NCBI GenBank assembly: GCA_944323505.1
Contig: CALUST010000025.1
Location: forward strand, 1-64,000
DNA from: an uncultured Bacteroidales bacterium
GTDB lineage: Bacteria; Bacteroidota; Bacteroidia; Bacteroidales; UBA932
Length of the DNA: 64,000 bases
Reading direction: 5' to 3'
This document shows positions 1 to 9,198 of the stretch, piece after piece. Both the position numbers and the translations under genes were made by a program. Under the pieces are notes generated by a model. The model worked only from the letters and a program-made list of their open reading frames with translations, did no database searches and was not told the DNA's origin. Each line of letters opens with the position of its first letter. Position 1 is the stretch's first letter.

Positions 1-2
1 TT

Positions 3-1004
3 ATGGTATCTTATAAAACACTCGGTCTTGTGAACACCAGAGAGATGTTCAAGAAGGCCATCAACGGAGGTTATGCAATCCCTGCATTCAATTTCAACAA
101 CATGGAGCAGCTTCAGGCCATCATCCAGGCCGCTGCGGAGACCAAGTCTCCGGTCATCCTCCAGGTGTCAAAGGGTGCGCGTAACTATGCCAACCAGACC
201 CTTCTCCGCTATATGGCGGAAGGTGCAGTGGAATATGCCAAGGAACTCGGCTGGGCCAATCCTCAGATTGTGCTTCACCTTGACCACGGCGACTCTTTCG
301 AACTCTGCAAGAGCTGCGTTGACATGGGATTCTCATCTGTCATGATTGACGGCTCACACCTCCCTTACGACGAGAATGTCGCTCTCACAAAGAAAGTCGT
401 TGAATACGCACATCAGTTCGATGTCACTGTAGAGGGTGAACTTGGTGTCCTCGCAGGTGTTGAGGATGAGGTACAGGCAGAGCATCACACCTATACAAGG
501 CCTGAGGAAGTGGTTGACTTCACTTCAAAGACCGGATGCGACTCTCTCGCCATTTCTATAGGTACTTCACACGGTGCATACAAGTTCAAACCTGAGCAGT
601 GCACACTCGATCCTAAGACAGGCCGTCTCGTACCTCCGCCACTTGCATTTGACGTGCTCGACGGTGTGATGAAGGAGCTTCCGGGATTCCCTATCGTTCT
701 CCACGGTTCGTCTTCAGTCCCTCAGGAGTATGTTGACATGATCAACAAGTTCGGCGGCAACCTTGAGGCTGCCATCGGTATTCCGGAGGAGGAACTCCGC
801 AAGGCAGCCAAGTCAGCAGTCTGCAAGATCAACATCGACTCTGACTCCCGTCTTGCAATGACAGCAGCCATCCGCAAGGTATTCGCAGAGAAGCCGGCTG
901 AGTTCGACCCTCGCAAATATCTCGGACCTGCACGTGACGAGATGAAGAAACTCTATACTCACAAGATCATCAATGTCCTCGGATCAGACGGCAAGGCCGA
1001 ATAA
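3..1004 (+). CDS. fba: Class II fructose-1,6-bisphosphate aldolase
   Basis: The 333-residue product is a zinc-dependent class II aldolase. It reversibly splits fructose-1,6-bisphosphate into dihydroxyacetone phosphate and glyceraldehyde-3-phosphate in cytoplasmic glycolysis and gluconeogenesis. Visible metal and substrate motifs are LHLDHGDSFE (D94, H95), VEGELG (E144/E146), GTSHGAYKF (H190) and VLHGSSS (H234), all in family order. The length fits the longer class II form. The ATG lies two bases from the window edge, so its ribosome binding site and any upstream gene cannot be seen, but the N-terminus looks complete. A strong bidirectional terminator follows the stop, so it is probably a single-gene unit or the end of one. 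It is a housekeeping gene unrelated to the polysaccharide loci that follow. Confidence 0.96.
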   Translation: MVSYKTLGLVNTREMFKKAINGGYAIPAFNFNNMEQLQAIIQAAAETKSPVILQVSKGARNYANQTLLRYMAEGAVEYAKELGWANPQIVLHLDHGDSFELCKSCVDMGFSSVMIDGSHLPYDENVALTKKVVEYAHQFDVTVEGELGVLAGVEDEVQAEHHTYTRPEEVVDFTSKTGCDSLAISIGTSHGAYKFKPEQCTLDPKTGRLVPPPLAFDVLDGVMKELPGFPIVLHGSSSVPQEYVDMINKFGGNLEAAIGIPEEELRKAAKSAVCKINIDSDSRLAMTAAIRKVFAEKPAEFDPRKYLGPARDEMKKLYTHKIINVLGSDGKAE

Positions 1005-1021
1005 TCAGGGGTTAACTCCAT

Positions 1022-1060
1022 AAAAAAAAGACAGCGGCTCGAAGGTCGCTGTCTTTTTTA
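1022..1060. terminator. Bidirectional intrinsic terminator after fba
   Basis: A perfect GACAGCG/CGCTGTC stem (1030-1036 with 1047-1053) is flanked by an A8 run on the left and a T run on the right. It can therefore end transcription from both directions: rightward from fba and leftward from the GH16 operon whose last stop is at 1251. Confidence 0.9.
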
Positions 1061-1062
1061 TT

Positions 1063-1224
1063 GGCTATCCGCAAAAATGCCGCTTACCTATGCAGACCGT
1101 AAATTTTCGGACCGGTAAATCCCTCCCATACTAATATGGGGCCCTCCCGTTCACGAGGCCATGGGCGGCCACGCCGTCCGAAATTTTACGGCCTGCAATA
1201 TTTCGGGGCTAATAATGCGGGTAT
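1063..1224 (-). repeat. Dispersed MITE-like inverted-repeat element, copy 1
   Basis: This non-coding element of about 162 bp matches the reverse complement of 27571-27737 along its length. Inside it, 1091-1112 and 1176-1197 are 22-bp inverted repeats matching at 20 of 22 positions (left arm begins TGCAGACCGTAAATTTTCGG). Weaker inverted similarity continues to the outer ends (TATCCGCA-type). No transposase is encoded. The element fills the gap between the fba terminator and the GH16 gene. Its identity as a MITE, REP-like element or structured RNA is inferred; the repeat itself is seen directly. Confidence 0.8.
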
Positions 1225-1250
1225 GCATTTTTAAATGCTTGTTGCCACGG

Positions 1251-2318
1251 TTATTTCTGGTAGACTTTGACGTAGTTGACGTACATCCTGGCCTCGGAAC
1301 CGTCGTCCGGAAGGGCAGTGATTCCCGCTGCATTGTGGATGTTCGGGAAATTGCCTCCGACAGCGAGGTTGAAGAGGATGTAGAAGTCATGGTGGAAATA
1401 ATGTCCTGTACCCCAGTCGTCACCTTTCTCGGTGATGCCCATCTCATAGTAAGGCTGGGCATCAGGATATTTGTCGAGATCCAGGTACATCCTGAGCATG
1501 GTGTCATCCCAGATGAGAGTGTAGAGATGGTACTGCCCGTCCTGCAGGCTGTACGAGTTGGTCGAGGCTTTGGCATAGTTCGGATAGGCTCCGTCCCGGT
1601 AGTATCCCCAGTGCGCCGCACCGTTGAAGTACCTGTCCTGTGTGCCTGCGCTGATGCCTGCGGCGTTGCCCATCTCCATGATGTCGATTTCGCCGCATTT
1701 CGGCCACGGATTCGTGGCTATGTCCGCCCCGAGCAGCCAGAATGCCGGCCACAGACCGTCTGCAGTCTTCGGAAGCATGATGCTTGCCTCCACCTTGCCG
1801 TGGGTGAACTCATATTTGCCGCTCGTATTGAGACGTCCTGAGGTGAAACTCTTTCCTGCATACGATTCCCGTCTTGCCGTGATGATGAGGCAGCCGTTCC
1901 CGTTGCCGTCATCCCCGACCGAGATGTTCTCCTCACGGTAGTATTGCAGTTCGTTGTTGCCTCCTCCGTTGCCGTTGACTTCAATCACCCATTTGCTCAT
2001 GTCGAGCGACTGTCCGTCGAAGAGATCCTGCCATACAAGCCTGTATCCGTCAGTCTCTCCCGAACCATCCTGTCCTGAGTCGCCTGCAGGAGGATTGACA
2101 ACATCTCCGTCTTCGTCATCCCCTCCGGGATTCTCTTCGTTTCCATCGTCAGTGCCCGGATTCTCCTCACCGGTACCGTCATCCTCACCGGTGTTGTCAT
2201 CATCCTTGTCACCGGCCTGCTCCGTGTCAGGCTCATCTGTCTCCAGCGATGAGCAGGAGAATGCAAATGAGACGGAGATGACAGTCATAAGTGTCAATAA
2301 AAGATATTTGATTTTCAT
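1251..2318 (-). CDS. GH16 endo-beta-1,3-glucanase (laminarinase-type) lipoprotein
   Basis: This 355-residue lipoprotein has a type II signal peptide (FAFSC, Cys22) and a very acidic Asp/Glu/Gly/Asn/Pro linker at about residues 25-90, followed by a GH16 domain. The catalytic motif GEIDIMEMG gives nucleophile E210, D212 and acid/base E215, the ExDxxE pattern of laminarinases and related beta-glucanases. It probably cuts beta-1,3- or mixed-linked glucan at the cell surface, with the linker holding the domain away from the membrane. It is the last gene of the minus-strand operon, 11 bp after a second GH16 gene with which it shares long stretches of near-identical DNA, so the pair arose by tandem duplication. 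The main difference is the long linker here. The exact glucan specificity cannot be read from the sequence. Confidence 0.92.
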   Translation of the reverse strand: MKIKYLLLTLMTVISVSFAFSCSSLETDEPDTEQAGDKDDDNTGEDDGTGEENPGTDDGNEENPGGDDEDGDVVNPPAGDSGQDGSGETDGYRLVWQDLFDGQSLDMSKWVIEVNGNGGGNNELQYYREENISVGDDGNGNGCLIITARRESYAGKSFTSGRLNTSGKYEFTHGKVEASIMLPKTADGLWPAFWLLGADIATNPWPKCGEIDIMEMGNAAGISAGTQDRYFNGAAHWGYYRDGAYPNYAKASTNSYSLQDGQYHLYTLIWDDTMLRMYLDLDKYPDAQPYYEMGITEKGDDWGTGHYFHHDFYILFNLAVGGNFPNIHNAAGITALPDDGSEARMYVNYVKVYQK

Positions 2319-2329
2319 CTTGTGTAAGT

Positions 2330-3238
2330 CTATTTCTGATATACTTTTACGTAATCGACATACATGCTTGCACTCGATCCGTCTTCGGGGAGGGCTGTTA
2401 TGCCGGCCGAGTTGTATATCCCGGGGAATGTCCCGCCTACGGCAAGGTTGAAAAGAATGAAATGTTCTTTCTTGAAATAATCCCCGCCTGTCTTGTTCAA
2501 CATCTCAAAATACGGCTCAGCATCGGGATTCTTGTCAAGGTCGAGATACATCTTGATGTTGTCTTCGTCCCAAATCATGGTGTAGAGGTGGAATTCCCCG
2601 TCCTGCAGGCTATAGGGTGCATTACCGTGCTTTGAATGGCTTCTTTTGTCAGAAACAGACTCGCCCCAGTGACATGCGCCGTTGAAGTAGGTCTCCTGTG
2701 TGCCGTTACTTATACCTGTTGCGTTGCCCATCTCCAGGATGTCGATTTCTCCGCACTTGGGCCATGTGTTGGTGTCACTGTCTCCTCCGAGAGTCCAGAA
2801 TGCAGGCCATAGCCCGTCAGCAGTCTTTGGGAGCATGATGCTCGCCTCGATTTTCCCGTATTTGAACTCTTTCTTCCCTTTGGTATTGAGTCTGCCGGAT
2901 GTGAATGCCTTGCCTCCGTAGGACTCCTTTATGGCTGTGATTATCAGGCATCCGTGCTCGCCTGACGGGTCTTTGCCTACAGATACATTCTTTTCGCTGT
3001 CAGTGTAATACTGAAGTTCGCGGTTGCCTCCCCCGTTGCCGTTCTTCTCCATGTTCCATACTGATTCATCCAGACTTTCCCCGTCGAAGAGATCCTGCCA
3101 TACGAGCCTGTATCCGTCTGTCTCGCCCGAGCCTTGCTGTGTCATGTCCACCTGATTTCCCTCATCTTCAACTGATGAGCAGGAACATGAGCATATCAGC
3201 AATGAAAGTGCGAGGAATGGTATTGTCAAATATTTCAT
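2330..3238 (-). CDS. GH16 endo-beta-1,3-glucanase lipoprotein (tandem paralogue)
   Basis: This 302-residue lipoprotein has a Cys-rich lipobox region (LLICSCSCSS) and a short linker before the GH16 domain. The catalytic motif GEIDILEMG places the pair at E164 and E169 with D166 between. Flanking motifs such as KTADGLWPAFW are shared with the downstream paralogue. It likely hydrolyses the same beta-glucan class, but the shorter linker suggests a position closer to the membrane. It lies downstream of the susC-susD-binding protein genes. The 78-bp gap before it contains a terminator-like hairpin that would lower enzyme transcripts relative to the transport genes. Confidence 0.92.
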   Translation of the reverse strand: MKYLTIPFLALSLLICSCSCSSVEDEGNQVDMTQQGSGETDGYRLVWQDLFDGESLDESVWNMEKNGNGGGNRELQYYTDSEKNVSVGKDPSGEHGCLIITAIKESYGGKAFTSGRLNTKGKKEFKYGKIEASIMLPKTADGLWPAFWTLGGDSDTNTWPKCGEIDILEMGNATGISNGTQETYFNGACHWGESVSDKRSHSKHGNAPYSLQDGEFHLYTMIWDEDNIKMYLDLDKNPDAEPYFEMLNKTGGDYFKKEHFILFNLAVGGTFPGIYNSAGITALPEDGSSASMYVDYVKVYQK

Positions 3239-3260
3239 TTCCGTTTTCTGTTGTAATATA

Positions 3261-3302
3261 AAAAGAGGGCGACCAAAAAGATACTCTTTTTAGCCACCCT
3301 CA
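3261..3302 (-). terminator. Intercistronic terminator or attenuator hairpin
   Basis: On the minus strand GAGGGTGGCT (3301-3292) pairs, with G-U pairs, to GGTCGCCCTC (3274-3265) around an inner A-run/T-run stem, followed by TTTT. It sits between the stop of the binding-protein gene (3317) and the GH16 start (3238). Partial termination would set the ratio of importer to enzyme; that role is inferred. Confidence 0.65.
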
Positions 3303-3316
3303 TGTCTGGCTATACT

Positions 3317-4129
3317 TTATTTCTTGTATATGAATACTGCATCCAGGTCAAAAGTGATTCCCGCAGTACCTCCGCTGAGGAATGCGAAGAAGTTGTTCGG
3401 CGATGCTGTCGGAACAGTCGAGAAATCAAGTCCTGTGTCGGAAATCTTTACTTCATATTCGTTCCATTCTCCGGCCACGAATTGACCGCTGACCGGAACG
3501 AGTGGGGTGTAAGAATCTCCGTTGTCAACGAATGCGCCTACACCGACGCTTCCGATCTTGACTCTTGTTCCCCATGCTTCGCTGAATATTGCATGGTTGG
3601 TTTTGTCGCTGTTGGACTTGTATGCAAAGTGCAGATAATAGTTCTCTGGCTCAGAGGCAATCTCAGTAAGCAGGTCTATGTTTTCGATTTCTGCAGGATA
3701 TAAAGTGATGGCTCCGCCTGACCATCCTTGTGTAGGAGTGGTGACGATGGATGTCCAGTCATCGTTGCCATAGAATCCGAGTCCTGTCTTGATGCCTTCC
3801 TGGTAAGTCTCTTCCCACAGATAAAGGAATACGTTGTTGTCGTTTACTCTGAGGTCAAGAGTCACATTCTCGGCAATGGCGTTGAAAGAACCGTTGTCCA
3901 AAAGGAGTACATAGTAGTTGCTTCCTTGCAGGGAAGGATAATCATCGGTGGAAGGAGATGTCGCATCCCCGCCAGGCTCATCTGTTTCGTCACCCGGTTC
4001 ATCAGTCTCGTCATCAGGCTGTTCCACGACTTGTCCCTGCTGCTCCTCAGGATTGTCCTTGTCGCAGGCAGTGAAAGTGAAGCCGGCGAGTACGATGCCG
4101 GCAAGAAGCATCAAAAATGTCTTTTTCAT
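3317..4129 (-). CDS. Surface glycan-binding lipoprotein of the first susCD operon
   Basis: This 270-residue lipoprotein (signal peptide ending FTFTAC, Cys22) has a repetitive acidic linker (DETDEPGDETDEPGG) at about residues 40-58 and a beta-rich domain ending DAVFIYKK. The C-terminal half resembles that of the lipoprotein at 18096-19094, which ends DALFIYKK. It occupies the SusE/SGBP-B position directly after susD, so it probably binds glucan chains at the surface and feeds them to the SusCD importer. No catalytic motif is seen. A carbohydrate-binding function is inferred from position and architecture. Confidence 0.75.
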   Translation of the reverse strand: MKKTFLMLLAGIVLAGFTFTACDKDNPEEQQGQVVEQPDDETDEPGDETDEPGGDATSPSTDDYPSLQGSNYYVLLLDNGSFNAIAENVTLDLRVNDNNVFLYLWEETYQEGIKTGLGFYGNDDWTSIVTTPTQGWSGGAITLYPAEIENIDLLTEIASEPENYYLHFAYKSNSDKTNHAIFSEAWGTRVKIGSVGVGAFVDNGDSYTPLVPVSGQFVAGEWNEYEVKISDTGLDFSTVPTASPNNFFAFLSGGTAGITFDLDAVFIYKK

Positions 4130-4207
4130 GATAAAAGAGTTTAAATTGTTAATAGTTGAAAATTGTTTTGCTTATGGTCCGGTTCCAGTATATTGTAGTG
4201 TCCCAGT

Positions 4208-5872
4208 CTAGTATCCGGGATTCTGTCCGAGTATCTGTCCGAGGTCTATCTCCTCCTGCGGGATAGGGAAGAGTTCATGCTTCCCTTCGACGAATGTCGC
4301 CGTCTCGGCCTTTGCCGCATCAGTCTCCTGTGCGATGTAGGCATCCATTACGTCTTTGACGATGCCCCAGCGGCACAGGTCGAACCATCTGTGCCCTTCC
4401 ATACCGAGTTCCACCCTCCTTTCGTGGCGGATTGCCATTTCGAGGTCTTCAGGAGTATCTGCAAGCTGGTGCATTGCATATCCGGCCTTCCAGTCCGGTA
4501 TCCTGTATCCCGGGAATTCAGGCAGGATGTCCTGTGTCCCCCTTGCCCTTGAACGCACCTGTTCGAGGCAGGACTTGGCGGTGTTGGCATCATCGCATTC
4601 GAGGGATGCCTCGGCATAGAGCAGCAGTACGTCGGCATACCTGATTACAGGGTAATTGATAGGGGAGCGGGTAGGATGTGAGAGTTTGACGTATTTGCGG
4701 TCGGCTCCGATCAATGTCCTCTTTATGCTGAGGTAAGGGCAACCGAGATATATCTCCTGCTCAGGGCTGTCTATCTCATCATCGTCCGGGGTCAGGATGG
4801 TGGCATCCCTTCGCGGGTCGGCAGTGCCGTCATCAGCCACCTCATATTCGTCGAACAGATTCTGCGTCGGCTTGTTGAATCCCCATCCGGCCTCCCCGAA
4901 GGCAGTCGAGCGCGACCTCTGGAGCATTGTGGCGAATGTCCCCCTTGTGAAGCCGTTGCCCTCTCCGTAGTCAGAGGTCTCTTCTTCCATATACTGTATC
5001 TCGAATACGGATTCAGGCCCGTTCTCGCCTTCAAGGGTGAAATTGTCCGCGTAGTCAGGACAGAGACTGTAGATTCCGGCCTGTTCTGTCATGAATGTGC
5101 TGCCCCATTTCCTGGCCTCCTCGTAGTATTTGTCAGCGGTGCCAGTGTCTCCAGAGAGTTCCTTCATGTTGCCCCAGTACAGATATGCCTTCAGCAGCAT
5201 TGCCTGTGCTGCCCCGCTTGTGGCGCGGCCGAGGTCTTCGGCTGCATACCCGTTCTTGTCCGGCAGGTCTGCCTGCGCACTCTCAAGGTCTGCTGTGATT
5301 CTTGCGTAGATGTCATCCACGCTCGCCCTGGCCTGTATCCAGTCATCGCTCCCGTAGATAGGGGTTATCACCAGAGGAACTCCTCCGAATACTCTGACGA
5401 GCTGGAAATAGTAGAAAGCCCTCAGGAATTCCGCCTCTGCGATGAAGCGTGCCTTGAGTTCCTCTGTCAGAGTCTCGTCCGTATCCATGGCAGAAATCTG
5501 CTCTATGGCGAGATTGGCTCTCTGGATACCTTGGAATTTTGCCCTGTAGTATTGGAGCAGGAGAGTGTTCTCGGCGTTGGTCTTGAAGTTGTCGATGTCG
5601 TATGCCTCAGCCATGTCAGCGGTATTCTGGCCGCCTTTCAAGGCATCATCCGATGCGATGTCCCCGATGAAGAATTCCGAGAAATATGTATTGTTGTATT
5701 CCCACATGAGCGGGACGTATGCGGCTATCACACTCTGTCCGGCTGTCTCCGCGCTGGTGAAGAAGTCCTCCACAGTGTTGAGCATAGGGCTTTCCTCCCC
5801 GAGCCAGCCTTCGCACGATACGAGTCCGAGAGAAAGGAAGATGATGCCGCCTGTCAAAATATGTCTTTTCAT
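4208..5872 (-). CDS. susD: SusD-family outer-membrane glycan-binding lipoprotein
   Basis: This 554-residue lipoprotein (lipobox LVSC) has the RagB/SusD tetratricopeptide-like fold. Family features include early surface sequence (SVIAAYVPLMWEYNNTYF), AEAEFLRAFYYFQLVRVFGGVPLV at about residues 145-170 and the C-terminal EMAIRHERRVELGMEGHRW segment. It forms the lid over its SusC partner and binds oligosaccharide at the cell surface. It follows susC with a 12-bp gap. The genes around it (two GH16) point to a beta-1,3-glucan ligand. The gene symbol denotes family membership, not starch specificity. Confidence 0.93.
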   Translation of the reverse strand: MKRHILTGGIIFLSLGLVSCEGWLGEESPMLNTVEDFFTSAETAGQSVIAAYVPLMWEYNNTYFSEFFIGDIASDDALKGGQNTADMAEAYDIDNFKTNAENTLLLQYYRAKFQGIQRANLAIEQISAMDTDETLTEELKARFIAEAEFLRAFYYFQLVRVFGGVPLVITPIYGSDDWIQARASVDDIYARITADLESAQADLPDKNGYAAEDLGRATSGAAQAMLLKAYLYWGNMKELSGDTGTADKYYEEARKWGSTFMTEQAGIYSLCPDYADNFTLEGENGPESVFEIQYMEEETSDYGEGNGFTRGTFATMLQRSRSTAFGEAGWGFNKPTQNLFDEYEVADDGTADPRRDATILTPDDDEIDSPEQEIYLGCPYLSIKRTLIGADRKYVKLSHPTRSPINYPVIRYADVLLLYAEASLECDDANTAKSCLEQVRSRARGTQDILPEFPGYRIPDWKAGYAMHQLADTPEDLEMAIRHERRVELGMEGHRWFDLCRWGIVKDVMDAYIAQETDAAKAETATFVEGKHELFPIPQEEIDLGQILGQNPGY

Positions 5873-5884
5873 TGCTTTTTCCGT

Positions 5885-8800
5885 TTAGAAATTGATGTTC
5901 AGACCGAGCATGAATGTCCTGGACTGAGGATAGTTGCCGTAGTCTACCCCGCCTCCCACTTCAGGGTCATACCCGCTGTATCCTGTGACAGTGAACAGAT
6001 TGCTTGCAGAGAAATAGATTCTCAGCCGGCTCATCTTTGCCTTGCTGATCCATCTCTCAGGGAATGAGTAGCCTATCTGGAGATTCTTAAGCCTGAGATA
6101 TGAACCGTCTTCGACAAATCTCGAACTGTCGAACTTGTTGTTCGGGCTTCCATTCGGGTTCGGAATGCTGCCTCCCGGGTTGCTCGCAGTCCACACATCT
6201 CTCATCGTGGTACTGAGGGTGGCCTCATTTCCGGTCCCTTCGGTGCGGAGGCGTACTGCATTATATATCTCGTTGCCGTAGACGCCCTGGAAGAAGAGCG
6301 AGACGTCTATTCCTTTCCAGGCTGCAGAGAGGTTGAGACCGTATGTGAGCCATGGGAACGGATTGCCTATCGCCGTCCTGTCAGCATCAGAGATTTTTCC
6401 GTCCCCGTCAAGGTCGGCATACCTTGCGTCTCCCGGGGCATAGTTCTGGTAATCTTTCGGCAGATGCTCCTTGATTTCCTCTTCAGAGCGGTATATGCCT
6501 TCATATTTGTAGCCCCAGAATGTGTACAGCGGCAGTCCCTGGTCGCAGATGGTCTTGTCCCCGTAGATGACCGAGCCTCCATTGAGGGCTGTGAGTTCAT
6601 TGCCTATGAACGATACATTGCCGCCTATCGAGTAGTCCACCTGTCCTACCCTGTTCCTGTGGTTGAGGGAGAGTTCGATACCCTTGTTGCGGACAGTGCC
6701 GACATTGGCTGTCGCAGCATATCGGTTGCCGACATGGGCAGGGGCGGTCACGCTCATGAGCATATCCTTGGTGTCACGGAGGAAGAGGTCAAGCGTACCG
6801 GTGAATCTGTCGTTGAACATCCCGAAGTCCACACCGACATTCCACTGCTCAGTGGTCTCCCATTTGCCGCTCGAATTGACGTAGGTCAATATCGTTGCGC
6901 CCGGGACAAGAGCCTGTGAGCCTGTGCCGAGAGGGTAGTCCACGAAAGTAGGGCCTGTGTTCATCATTTCCAGGACGAATGCGTCGTCTCCGATCTGGTC
7001 GTTGCCTATCTGTCCCCATCCCGCACGTATCTTGAGGTCATCGAGCCATGTGACCCCGGACATCCATGACTCTCCGCTGATGCGCCATGCGAGTGCAGTG
7101 GACGGGAAGAATCCCCATTTGTGCTGCAGGAACTTGCTGGAGCCGTCTGCACGGAAGTTCACAGTGATGAGGTATCTGCTGTCGTATGAGTAGTGCAGAC
7201 GACCGAGGAATGAGAGTCTCCTTGTCCTTGATGCGGAGTCAGTCGCCTTGGCCTGGTCTTCTGTCGCCTGGGACAGGTACCAGTTCTTCTCTTCAGGATT
7301 GAGGATAGAAGAGCCGGAGCCGCCCATGCTGTAGTAGTTGTATTCTTCAAGAGTCTGTCCCACCATGGCGGAGAAACTGTGCTTTCTGATGTCTCTCGCA
7401 TAGGTAAGGGTATTCTCCAGCATGACTGTAGAGTATCTTGTCATGCTTCTCTCTATGAAATTCTTCTCCCTCTTGTCGAAGGAAGAGTATTCATAGGCGG
7501 ACTGGAAGAGGCTGTGCCTTATGTTCGTGAGGTCGAGGCTTACATCCGAGCGGAATGTGAGCCCTTTGACGGGTGTCAGTTCCAGGAACACATCCCCGAG
7601 CCACCTTTCGGTCTTGTCCGAAGGCTCTGAATTATAGACCATGGACAGCGGGTTTGTGACATTCTTGAAGTTGGATGCCGCGCTTATCCGTCCGCTGAGA
7701 TCTTCTCCTGACGCATTCTTGCTTCCATGCGGATACCTTGCCGGATCCCATGGTGCCATGGCTATGGCGGCAGAGAGTATGGATGCTCCAGGGTTGCTGT
7801 TATTGTTCATCGCATTCCTGCCCTCTGATCTGGTGAATGTGAGGTTCTCCCCGATTTTCAGCCATTTGGCTATCTTGTGCGCCGAATTGGCTCTGATGGT
7901 CATCCTCTCGAAGTCAGAGCCGATGATGGTGCCGTCCTGGCTGAACCATCCGCCGCTCATTGTCCACTGGGTCTTCTCGTTGCCTCCTGATACGGACACA
8001 TGGTAGTTCTGGATGGCTGCATTGCGGAACACCTCGTCCTGCCAGTCGGTATCTACAGTGGAGTAGTCGAGATTGGTCGGATAGTAGCCTGATTTTCCGA
8101 TGTAATACTGTCTGAGCCATGCGTCAAGCCCGTCATTGTCCAGCACATTGAGTTGGTTGGCCGCATTCACGCTCAGCGAGGCCAGGGTGTGCGCAAATTC
8201 TGACGCGCCCATCAGGTCCAGATGCCTCCATGCCGACTGTACGCCTGCGTACATGTCGATTGTCACGTTGATCTTGCCGTCCGTGCCGCCCTTCTTTGTG
8301 GTCACGAGTATGACTCCGTTCGCACCTCTCGACCCGTATATCGCAGTAGCGGATGCGTCTTTCAGGATCTCTGTAGATGCTATGTCATTCGGATTGAGGA
8401 ATGATATGTCGTCGACTATCATCCCGTCCACTACATATATGGGAGCGCTGTTGTTGACAGTGCCGATACCCCTGATCCTGACTTCCGCCGCCGCTCCAGG
8501 CTGACCTGAGCCGGAATTGACTGTCACTCCTGCTGCAAGACCCTGCAGAGCCTGGTCAAGGTTTGCGGCAGGGGAACGCTGCAGCTGGTCTGCCTTTACA
8601 GAGGATACAGAGCCGGTGAGGTCGCTCTTTTTCATGACGCCATATCCTATGGCAACCACCTCTTCGAGCATTACTGCATCGGTCTCCATGGTTACGTCAA
8701 TCCTGCTGCCCCCCCCGACTGTGAACATCTGGTCCTTGAATCCGATAGAGGTGAACAGAAGGGTCTGTCCCTGCAGTACTGAGATTGAATAATTGCCGTC

Positions 8801-8968
8801 AAGGTCCGTGGAAGTCCCTTGCGTAGTCCCTTGTATCACCACTGACACTCCCGGCAGCGGCAGCCCGTCATCTGCGGATGTCACAGTTCCTGAGATTGTC
8901 AGTGACTGTGCAGTTGCGAAATGCATTCCGAGCAATACAAGAAAAATTGAAAGAATTGTTCTTCTCAT
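5885..8968 (-). CDS. susC: SusC-family TonB-dependent transporter
   Basis: This protein of about 1027 residues has a signal peptide (MRRTILSIF...FATAQ), an N-terminal carboxypeptidase-D-like domain (about residues 22-100), a TonB plug (EEVVAIGYGVMKKSDLTGSV; IYGSRGANGVILVTT) and a 22-strand barrel ending in NINF. It imports oligosaccharides through the outer membrane using TonB energy and works with the adjacent SusD. The ATG at 8968 is preferred because the signal peptide begins there and a -7 box lies 37 bp upstream; an in-frame ATG at 9052 would lie upstream of that promoter. A G8 tract (8709-8716, C8 on the plus strand) encodes Gly85-87 in frame. The C-terminus is almost identical to that of the second SusC in this window. 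Confidence 0.94.
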   Translation of the reverse strand: MRRTILSIFLVLLGMHFATAQSLTISGTVTSADDGLPLPGVSVVIQGTTQGTSTDLDGNYSISVLQGQTLLFTSIGFKDQMFTVGGGSRIDVTMETDAVMLEEVVAIGYGVMKKSDLTGSVSSVKADQLQRSPAANLDQALQGLAAGVTVNSGSGQPGAAAEVRIRGIGTVNNSAPIYVVDGMIVDDISFLNPNDIASTEILKDASATAIYGSRGANGVILVTTKKGGTDGKINVTIDMYAGVQSAWRHLDLMGASEFAHTLASLSVNAANQLNVLDNDGLDAWLRQYYIGKSGYYPTNLDYSTVDTDWQDEVFRNAAIQNYHVSVSGGNEKTQWTMSGGWFSQDGTIIGSDFERMTIRANSAHKIAKWLKIGENLTFTRSEGRNAMNNNSNPGASILSAAIAMAPWDPARYPHGSKNASGEDLSGRISAASNFKNVTNPLSMVYNSEPSDKTERWLGDVFLELTPVKGLTFRSDVSLDLTNIRHSLFQSAYEYSSFDKREKNFIERSMTRYSTVMLENTLTYARDIRKHSFSAMVGQTLEEYNYYSMGGSGSSILNPEEKNWYLSQATEDQAKATDSASRTRRLSFLGRLHYSYDSRYLITVNFRADGSSKFLQHKWGFFPSTALAWRISGESWMSGVTWLDDLKIRAGWGQIGNDQIGDDAFVLEMMNTGPTFVDYPLGTGSQALVPGATILTYVNSSGKWETTEQWNVGVDFGMFNDRFTGTLDLFLRDTKDMLMSVTAPAHVGNRYAATANVGTVRNKGIELSLNHRNRVGQVDYSIGGNVSFIGNELTALNGGSVIYGDKTICDQGLPLYTFWGYKYEGIYRSEEEIKEHLPKDYQNYAPGDARYADLDGDGKISDADRTAIGNPFPWLTYGLNLSAAWKGIDVSLFFQGVYGNEIYNAVRLRTEGTGNEATLSTTMRDVWTASNPGGSIPNPNGSPNNKFDSSRFVEDGSYLRLKNLQIGYSFPERWISKAKMSRLRIYFSASNLFTVTGYSGYDPEVGGGVDYGNYPQSRTFMLGLNINF
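8709..8716 (-). repeat. G8 homopolymer within susC (in frame)
   Basis: Eight consecutive C on the plus strand (G on the coding strand) encode three glycines in the N-terminal domain. It has the same length as the tract that breaks the second susC at 13379-13386, and loss or gain of one base would stop translation early. It is a possible slippage site; no variation can be seen in one sequence. Confidence 0.6.
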
Positions 8969-9004
8969 GCTGATGTTATTAGTCCTGTGTCTGATTTGTG
9001 GATG

Positions 9005-9012
9005 CAAATATA
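9005..9012 (-). promoter_or_regulatory. Promoter -7 element for the first susC operon
   Basis: TATATTTG on the minus strand fits the Bacteroides -7 consensus TAnnTTTG and lies 37 bp before the susC ATG at 8968. No clear -33 TTTG was found at the usual spacing, as expected if an activator is needed. Confidence 0.55.
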
Positions 9013-9198
9013 TTCCCTGCGATATTCCGACGGTGCGTAATGACCTACACAAAAACTCAACATGAGGAGAAAATAAATACTACATCATTTCAGTATTTAA
9101 ATGTCAAATCATTGGATATTAGTATTATAATTGAAGATATTGCCTAATCATCATTTTTTTATGACTCTCATATCTCCTCTACAACAGGTGGATTTTAT

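Noticed and set aside
1161..1841. Plus-strand open frame of 226 residues opposite the GH16 gene
   Set aside because: It is a shadow of the GH16 coding strand. It begins inside the repeat element and has no recognisable domain.
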